DNA of 64,000 nt, taken from assembly GCF_013041615.1 (NCBI RefSeq), contig NZ_JABEPQ010000002.1, positions 1,040,477-1,104,476 of the forward strand, written 5' to 3'. A program made the translations under genes and the position numbers. The notes below the pieces were generated by a model. It did not search any database, was not told the origin of the DNA, and saw only the letters and a program-made list of their open reading frames with translations. The stretch comes from Knoellia koreensis. Lineage in GTDB: Bacteria > Actinomycetota > Actinomycetes > Actinomycetales > Dermatophilaceae. Positions 59,273 to 64,000 of this stretch are shown in pieces. The first letter of the stretch is position 1; each line of letters begins with the position of its first letter.

Positions 59273-59836
59273 GTGCACCCCGTCGATGTCGCCGAGCACG
59301 TCGCCCACGGGGTGGCCGAGCTGCGGCGATACTTACGGGAATACCCAACGCTCGCCGTCGGTGAGCCCGAGCTGCAGACCGCCACGGACCTTTTGGTCAG
59401 GTTCGAAAAGGTCGACCGCACGTTAGTCAGGCAGGCGGTGCCAAGCACCTTGCTGCGCGGCGGGCCCGGACCCGAGCAGGTGGCGTTCATCCACGAAGTG
59501 CCGCTCGTTGAGGCTGAGCCGAGAACGCGGCAGCTCGTTCTCCACCTGAACTTCGACGACTACGACGGGCAGCCCCCCAGTGCTGAGCTGCGGCACCCGG
59601 ACCTGACTCCTCTTGCGCCGAACGAGTGGCCGAAGGCCCTCAACGGTCCCCGCGGCATCATCCGGAACCACCCGGACTACCAGCGGCCCTTCTTCTGCCG
59701 CCGCGGGTTGCGCGAATACCACAGCCACCCGCAGCATCAGGACGACCCGTGGGACAAGCATCGTGAGGAACTACGCCTCGATGCGCTCGTCCTCGAACTT
59801 CTCGTCGACCTGAAGACCCGATGGATTGGACGCTGA
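59273..59836 (+). CDS. E2-like / CEHH metal-binding protein of Ubl operons
   Basis: 187 residues from a GTG at 59273. C142, E148, H150 and H152 (PFFCRRGLREYHSHPQH) fit the CEHH pattern named Metal_CEHH in bacterial ubiquitin operons. The part before it also recalls the E2 (UBC) fold: LVLHLNFDDYDGQPPSAELR like the Y-P-x-x-P-P strands, then NHPDYQRPFFC, an HPN-like HPD followed by Cys at nearly the E2 spacing (10 versus 11). C142 could therefore be a transthioesterification Cys. I favour a divergent E2; metal binding is the alternative. Its end overlaps the JAMM gene by 16 nt. Confidence 0.7.
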   Translation: MHPVDVAEHVAHGVAELRRYLREYPTLAVGEPELQTATDLLVRFEKVDRTLVRQAVPSTLLRGGPGPEQVAFIHEVPLVEAEPRTRQLVLHLNFDDYDGQPPSAELRHPDLTPLAPNEWPKALNGPRGIIRNHPDYQRPFFCRRGLREYHSHPQHQDDPWDKHREELRLDALVLELLVDLKTRWIGR

Positions 59837-60330
59837 TGGCCAGCGTCCCCACGACCCTGCAGCGATACATCGTGCCGGGCGGCGTCCTGTCCGACACCGG
59901 TCATCTGCTTCGCGAGCGCGGCCAGCGCGGACTCGAGGCAGTCGTCTTGTGGGTCGGCACAGTCGAGGACGACACGACGGCAACAGTCACCCACGCCATC
60001 CGCCCGGGCCAAGTCGCCTACCGTGACGCTGGCGGCGGGTGTGCCGTCGAGGTGCCACCGGACGCACTCAGTGACGTCATCCGGACGCTGCCCTCCAACC
60101 ACTTCGTCCTGGTCAGAGTTCACACTCACCCTGGTCCCGCCTACCACTCCAAGGTTGACGACACGAACATGCTCATCGGTCACGAAGGGGCCATCAGCAT
60201 CGTGGTCCCCGACTTCGCCGCCGCTGCGATGGAACTCAGCGCCTGTTCGGTGAACCAGCTGACGCACTCGCGCGGATGGGTGGAGCTGACACCAGCACAG
60301 GTGCGCGCGCGGTTCGAGGTGCTCGCATGA
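59821..60330 (+). CDS. JAMM/MPN-type isopeptidase (Prok-JAB)
   Basis: 169 residues; ATG at 59821 overlaps the preceding gene (ATG at 59836 is the alternative). JAMM motif: E39 in RGLEAVVLW, H101 and H103 in VHTHPG, S110 and D113 in HSKVDD, matching the bacterial HTHPG...HS..D form. This is a zinc isopeptidase that would remove the Ubl from targets or trim its precursor. Since the Ubl already ends in Gly, deconjugation is the likelier job. It overlaps the E1 gene by ATGA. Confidence 0.9.
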   Translation: MDWTLMASVPTTLQRYIVPGGVLSDTGHLLRERGQRGLEAVVLWVGTVEDDTTATVTHAIRPGQVAYRDAGGGCAVEVPPDALSDVIRTLPSNHFVLVRVHTHPGPAYHSKVDDTNMLIGHEGAISIVVPDFAAAAMELSACSVNQLTHSRGWVELTPAQVRARFEVLA

Positions 60331-61967
60331 GCACCACCGAAGCCGACGCAGAGGCCAGCGTCGACGAGCGGTCGCTTCCTGACCGCCGCCTGCGGCTCAT
60401 CGCCGGTTCAGGGGAGGACGCTCAGGGCCTCCTGACGCTGCTCGACACGACCGAAATCACGGTTCACCTCCCACCAGAGCAGCCGTCCTGGCGACACCAG
60501 GTACTGGCCCTGACCATGGTCGACCTGCTCGGCCGCCTGTTTCCCCGGCAGAACATCGTCTGCTCCCCCGAGGCTGCCAGCGACCCGGCGCTTCCTCCCG
60601 GACCGGACCGGCTACTCGACCGGCTCCACGCCGCCGCCGACCACGGCACTCTCCACCGACCGACCCAGCCCCCCACCCGCAGGCTGACAGTCGTCGTCGG
60701 CGGCTCGGAGCCGCATGAAATCCCCGCGACGGCGACGCAAGGGCAAGCGTTGTACGTCGACGGCGGCGGTTGGCAGTCGTACACCGGGACTGTCCCTTCA
60801 CGCCTGCCGGACGCGTGGCCGCAAGTACCGATCGGCGCCATGGCAGCCGCATGCCGCGCCGCCGGAATTCTCACCGCGAAAGCGCTGGAACCAGTCGCGG
60901 GGAACGCACCGGTCGAGGCCAGCGTGTACGCGTCGGCCTTGACACACACCGCGGGTGCGGACCCCATTGACGACGAAGGTGACGACGCGGCGTCTACGAC
61001 TTGGACCGCCCCTCATATCGACGCAGTTCTCGCTGGCGCAGGTTCAGTCGGAGGCGCCGTCGCCTATGCTCTCGCCATGACCCCCGGCCTGAGTGGCCGC
61101 CTGGTCGTGTGCGACCCCCAGGCGTTGGAGGGCCAGAACCTCGACCGTGCCCTACTCGCAACAGCCGCCGACACCGAAGCCGAACTGCCGAAGGTCGAGG
61201 TCGTCGAGGCGGCGCTGGCCCACCTCGGCAACCTCGACGTCCAACCCCACCAGGGGAAGGTCGCCGACTGGATCGCCAGCCACCCTGAACCGTTTCCGCT
61301 GCCTGTCGTGCTCATCACGGTCGACGCCCTGGAGGAGCGACGCGCCATCCAAGACGGCCTTCCCTTGGACGTGCTCAACGCGGCCTGCAACGCCACCGAG
61401 GTCATGATTTCCGGGCACCGCACCGGGACCGGGCCGTGCGTCTGCTGCCTGCACATGGCGATGGTCCTCGACGCGGAGAACGTCAAGGCGGCGATGATCT
61501 CACGCGAGACCGGCATGCCGAAGATCGCTGTCGAGCAGCACCTGACGAGTCGTCCGCCAATGCCGGCCCCGATGCTCCGCCAGATAGAACGGCACCGAGA
61601 CCTGGCGGAAGGCTCGCTGGCCCAGTACGAGGATCAGACGCTGCACGACCTGTGGGATGGGTACCTGCTGTACGGCTCCACGCAGGTGCAGTACGGCCAA
61701 GCCACCGTGGCTGTTGCCGCACCGTATGTCACCGCGCTCGCTGGGACGCTGCTGGCCGGGGAGCTGCTGAAGGCCTCGACTCCTGGTCTGGCCAGGTACC
61801 GGTTGGGGCCGTCCGGGTCGTTCGCCAAGTACGAGGAGCGCGTTACCGCCAGCCCGCTGAACGCGATCCTGACCAACCCTGCCAGGTGGCCGGGAGCGGA
61901 GTGCCTGTGCCGGTCCGCCCGCCGTCAGCGGCTCTTGAACGCCAGATACGGGCTGGAAGAGGTCTGA
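60327..61967 (+). CDS. E1-like ThiF-family Ubl-activating enzyme
   Basis: 546 residues from the ATG at 60327. Residues 1-225 are a unique N-terminal region with no clear family. Residues about 230-550 are the ThiF/E1 core: GAGSVGG (237-243) for ATP, D263 in VVCDP, NLDR (271-274) with the Arg finger, and the candidate catalytic Cys354 in NAACNATEV. Zinc pairs CVCC (371-374) and CLC (526-528) close the structure. It adenylates the Ubl C-terminal Gly and can form a thioester. The length is near twice that of plain ThiF, so the N-terminal domain may bind the E2-like protein or Ubl. Confidence 0.92.
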   Translation: MSTTEADAEASVDERSLPDRRLRLIAGSGEDAQGLLTLLDTTEITVHLPPEQPSWRHQVLALTMVDLLGRLFPRQNIVCSPEAASDPALPPGPDRLLDRLHAAADHGTLHRPTQPPTRRLTVVVGGSEPHEIPATATQGQALYVDGGGWQSYTGTVPSRLPDAWPQVPIGAMAAACRAAGILTAKALEPVAGNAPVEASVYASALTHTAGADPIDDEGDDAASTTWTAPHIDAVLAGAGSVGGAVAYALAMTPGLSGRLVVCDPQALEGQNLDRALLATAADTEAELPKVEVVEAALAHLGNLDVQPHQGKVADWIASHPEPFPLPVVLITVDALEERRAIQDGLPLDVLNAACNATEVMISGHRTGTGPCVCCLHMAMVLDAENVKAAMISRETGMPKIAVEQHLTSRPPMPAPMLRQIERHRDLAEGSLAQYEDQTLHDLWDGYLLYGSTQVQYGQATVAVAAPYVTALAGTLLAGELLKASTPGLARYRLGPSGSFAKYEERVTASPLNAILTNPARWPGAECLCRSARRQRLLNARYGLEEV

Positions 61968-62012
61968 CCTGAAACGGCCCAGACGGGCCCGCCTCGCGGT
62001 AACGTCACGCTC

Positions 62013-62636
62013 GTGACCGCCAAAGCTGCCGCAGTCGTGTCCTTCCGACAGTACGCCGGCGACCCGACCACGTTCGCCGGAATGCTGACCCAGCCGTCGG
62101 TCCTTCGGGAAGGTCACTTCCAGCTGCTCAGCGGCGTACACACGGACACCTTCCTAGCCTTTAGCGGCATAGCCCACGACGTTCATCAGCTCGACACTGT
62201 TGCGGCCTGGCTACAGCCCACCGTCGAGGCGTGGACGCCAACCGTAGTCCTGTCACCGTCCACGGCTGGTGTCGCACTGGCAGCCGAACTGGCACGGAAC
62301 CTGTCCATCCCGCTGTGCATGGCACTCCAGGACGATTCAGGCAGGCCCGTCGGCCTTGTCGGCAAGTCCTTCGCCGCCGATGACCGCGTCCTTCTCGTCA
62401 ATGACGTCACCACCACCGGGAGATCCATAGAGGCCCTGGCGAGTCTTTCTCGCGCCACCCCCGCCTCCATCGCTGGCGCAGCCTGGTTCGTCTCCCGAGA
62501 CCCCAATGCGCTCAAGGCGGCCACATATCCCACCGTGCGCGTGGCCGACATCGACCTACCCTCCTGGTCCCAGAAGGACTGCCGCGCCTGCTTGGCTGGC
62601 CAAGGCACCGCCGAGCGGGCCATCGACCTCAACTAA
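62013..62636 (+). CDS. Orotate-phosphoribosyltransferase-like protein in the Ubl operon
   Basis: 207 residues from a GTG at 62013, 45 nt after the E1 gene. PRTase fold: LREGHFQLLSGVHTDTFLAF (OPRT-like hood), VVLSPSTAGVALAAELARNL, and the PRPP-binding VLLVNDVTTTGRS (126-138). A C-terminal CRACLAG (C190, C193) could bind zinc. Typical OPRTs serve pyrimidine synthesis, but no pyr genes are near, so it may act on a nucleotide signal or in ADP-ribose-type chemistry linked to Ubl transfer. Linkage to the operon is by position and orientation only. Confidence 0.8.
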   Translation: MTAKAAAVVSFRQYAGDPTTFAGMLTQPSVLREGHFQLLSGVHTDTFLAFSGIAHDVHQLDTVAAWLQPTVEAWTPTVVLSPSTAGVALAAELARNLSIPLCMALQDDSGRPVGLVGKSFAADDRVLLVNDVTTTGRSIEALASLSRATPASIAGAAWFVSRDPNALKAATYPTVRVADIDLPSWSQKDCRACLAGQGTAERAIDLN

Positions 62637-62659
62637 ACTCGAGGGGGTCTGCCCGGGGC

Positions 62660-62997
62660 TCAATTGGAGCGCCCGTGGCCGAATTGGCTCGGAGGCCCTC
62701 CGCTGGCTGCGGAGTAACCCCACAAGATCGGCCTGCTCGAGTGGCTGGCTCGCAACGTCGCCACGTCGGCTACGACGTCCGGCCAATACCCGCAACAGGC
62801 CGCGACGGGCACAATGCTGCCATTCGCAGTGGTCGACCTTCTTGACCCATCCCCGAAGTTGCCGTCGAGGTCCTGCGCGTTGATGGGATCGACGGGATAT
62901 GTGTAGGTGTTCGGGTTGCCGCTATGGCCGGGGTCGGTGGTGAGGCTGCGGCCCGGTTCGCGGTTGTAGAGCCGCACCCGGGGTACTGCGGGGCCTT
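62660..62997 (-). pseudogene. RHS repeat-associated core C-terminal remnant
   Basis: Leftward reading starts RVRLYNREPGRSLTTDPGHS and goes on NPNTYTYPVDPINAQDLDG, the end of the RHS-associated core (compare ARLYNP..GRF.S.DP...N.Y.YV..NPIN..D..G). After DLDG about 60 residues follow (NFGDGSRRSTTANGSIVPVA...) with a Cys pair, perhaps the leftover of a toxin tip. The 5' part of the gene is missing; the core starts abruptly at about 62997, next to another gene. Its orientation excludes a simple join with the RHS-type start at 261. Confidence 0.75.
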
Positions 62998-62999
62998 CG

Positions 63000-63569
63000 T
63001 TAATCGGGCAGGTCGCTTCTCGTGCCTTCTTGCACCTTGATTTGGTGCGAAGGTTGCGTACGGCTGCGCAAGATCGCGCATTGGGCAATTACCCATCCTC
63101 CGGATTCACCGGTATCGGCCTGCGGCGCCCAAACTTCTAAAGGCCCGACGGTGGAGCTTTTGACTTCCCGAATGCGATGCACGACTGCGGACTTGTCTCG
63201 CAAGACTCCGAGCGACGTGAGGGTGCCTTCGTGGAATGTCACCTTCGAGCGGAGGCTGAACAAAGTCAGTATGCCGGCTGCCAACGCACTGAGGGCATGC
63301 GCAGTTGCTCCAAGCGTTGTTCTCGCGTCGAACGCCGCGACGACATTCACGATGAGGACTCCAACCCATGAGAGGGCGGCAAGGCGGCCCCAGACTCTGG
63401 AGCGTCGTTCCAACCGTGAGGCCGAGGGTTGACTCCAGGCGCGCACAATCGGAGATGGGGACCGCCCTTGAGACCGTTGACTCGCATCCACCGCCGGAAC
63501 GGTCCATCTCTGCACGACCACAGCTACCGCGAGACAGCCGACGACAATCGTGGCATGGGTCTGCTGCAC
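63000..63569 (-). CDS. Membrane protein next to the RHS tip (possible immunity protein)
   Basis: 189 residues. Hydrophobic segments at about 6-24, 61-80 and 85-105 (LAALSWVGVLIVNVVAAFDA, ATAHALSALAAGILTLFSLR), followed by a soluble end with PH-like strands (VTFHEGTLTSLGVLRDKSAV, VWAPQADTGESGGWVIAQC). No family is recognised. Its position directly upstream of an RHS C-terminal tip, same strand, and its size allow an immunity role, but immunity genes normally lie downstream of the toxin, so this is weak. GTG/ATG alternatives near 63569 are possible. Confidence 0.5.
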   Translation of the reverse strand: MQQTHATIVVGCLAVAVVVQRWTVPAVDASQRSQGRSPSPIVRAWSQPSASRLERRSRVWGRLAALSWVGVLIVNVVAAFDARTTLGATAHALSALAAGILTLFSLRSKVTFHEGTLTSLGVLRDKSAVVHRIREVKSSTVGPLEVWAPQADTGESGGWVIAQCAILRSRTQPSHQIKVQEGTRSDLPD

Positions 63570-63588
63570 GATCAGGTGACAGGTGGGG

Positions 63589-63880
63589 TCACGCGGCCTG
63601 ACTGGCCGGTGCGGTCATGATCGTCTCGAACTCGATGGGGGTCAATCGGCCGAGGGCGTCCTGTCGACGTCGCCGGTGGTAGGTCCTTTCGATCCAGGTG
63701 ACGATGGCGATCCGGAGCTCCTCGCGGGTGACCCATGACCGCCGGTTGAGGACGTTCTTCTGAAGCAAGGAGAAGAAGCTCTCCATGGCGGCGTTGTCGC
63801 CCGCGGCACCAACGCGGCCCATCGATCCGATCAGGTCGTGACGATTCAGTGCGCGGACGAACTTCCGGCTTCGAAATTGG
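63589..63880 (-). mobile_element. IS3-family transposase (OrfB) C-terminal fragment
   Basis: About 97 residues from FRSRKFVRALNRHDLIGSMG through GAAGDNAAMESFFSLLQKNV (the catalytic Glu region) to the stop at 63589 (PASQAA). Closely parallels the complete copy at 29595-30434 (GSMGQVGSAGDNAAMESFF, RTYHRRRRQDRLGRLTPIE). The two other catalytic Asp are missing: an IS30 element cuts it at about 63880. Confidence 0.9.
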
Positions 63881-64000
63881 GCGGGTTCAACCAGTCGTTG
63901 CAACACCGGCTTGGTTGAGTGAGCGTAGTTGCTCCTCGAACACCTCGGCGGGTGTCTTCCAGGCGAGGATCTTGCGGGGCCGGTTGTTGAGGGCGTGAGC
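63881..64000 (-). mobile_element. IS30-family element, transposase C-terminus (runs off the right edge)
   Basis: Leftward reading from the edge: AHALNNRPRKILAWKTPAEV, FEEQLRSLNQAGVATTG and TGA at 63889..63887. LNNRPRK.L.W.TPAE is the C-terminal signature of IS30 transposases. The terminal repeat of such elements overlaps the stop (GTTGCAACGACTGGTTGAA), so the element edge is near 63880, inside the older IS3 copy. Confidence 0.88.

Noticed and set aside
62660..62997. Intact RHS toxin
   Set aside because: The protein lacks everything before the core end and starts abruptly beside another gene; no toxin motif is seen in the last 60 residues.

Overview
The window is high-GC DNA whose codon use, protein families (SCO6880-type transfer protein, LysM/BTAD protein, UTRA-GntR, two-domain MBL-rhodanese proteins) and frequent GTG starts point to an actinobacterium, probably a Micrococcales/Intrasporangiaceae-like soil or wastewater organism. 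No rRNA or complete tRNA is present and no core housekeeping block is seen, so this is accessory DNA.

Layout. (1) 1-1.7 kb: the 5' end of an RHS/DNRLRE-type secreted protein running off the left edge, a broken excisionase-like gene and a small membrane protein. (2) 1.7-13.6 kb: a leftward type IV secretion/conjugation operon: regulator-like protein, small protein, deviant P-loop ATPase, small membrane protein, bitopic protein, VirB6/TrbL-like channel, SCO6880-like protein, VirB4-like ATPase, a three-enzyme wall hydrolase (M23+SLT+NlpC/P60), and a VirD4/TraG coupling protein in two pieces. (3) 14.2-25.5 kb: a leftward Tad-type pilus operon: lipoprotein, secreted PKD-like protein, CpaB/SAF, TadZ, TadA, TadB, TadC, pilin, three TadE/F/G-like pseudopilins and a LysM-BTAD membrane protein. 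(4) 25.8-30.5 kb: SDR, PAS-like protein, XRE regulator, a hypothetical protein and a near-complete IS3 element. (5) 30.7-56.8 kb: a large sulfide/persulfide and respiration region. It has a CstR-like repressor with thioredoxin, DUF302, rhodaneses and two MBL-rhodanese persulfide-dioxygenase-like proteins. It also has CcdA/DsbA thiol proteins, an ArsR-rhodanese fusion, DsrE, a lone cytochrome oxidase subunit I, a GNAT-AAA fusion, a GntR regulator, SQR, TauE exporters, an ECF sigma factor, cytochrome bd and CtaG. At 51.9-55.9 kb lies a decaying second copy of the SQR-rhodanese-TauE set. (6) 57.03 kb: the 3' half of a tRNA-Lys gene, read as an attachment-site scar closing an integrative element that extends to the left. 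(7) 57.6-62.6 kb: a bacterial ubiquitin-like conjugation operon (Ubl, CEHH/E2-like protein, JAMM peptidase, E1, phosphoribosyltransferase) with a divergent XRE-ImmA metalloprotease regulator. (8) 62.7-64 kb: an RHS C-terminal tip remnant, a membrane protein, and IS3 and IS30 fragments.

How it may work: the T4SS (and possibly the pilus) would move the element, while its cargo lets the host detoxify sulfide. SQR makes persulfide; MBL-rhodanese dioxygenases and rhodaneses process it; TauE proteins export sulfite or related anions; bd oxidase gives sulfide-resistant respiration. At least three local regulators have visible palindromic sites. The Ubl operon outside the att scar is the best candidate for an undescribed or poorly described system, plausibly phage defence.
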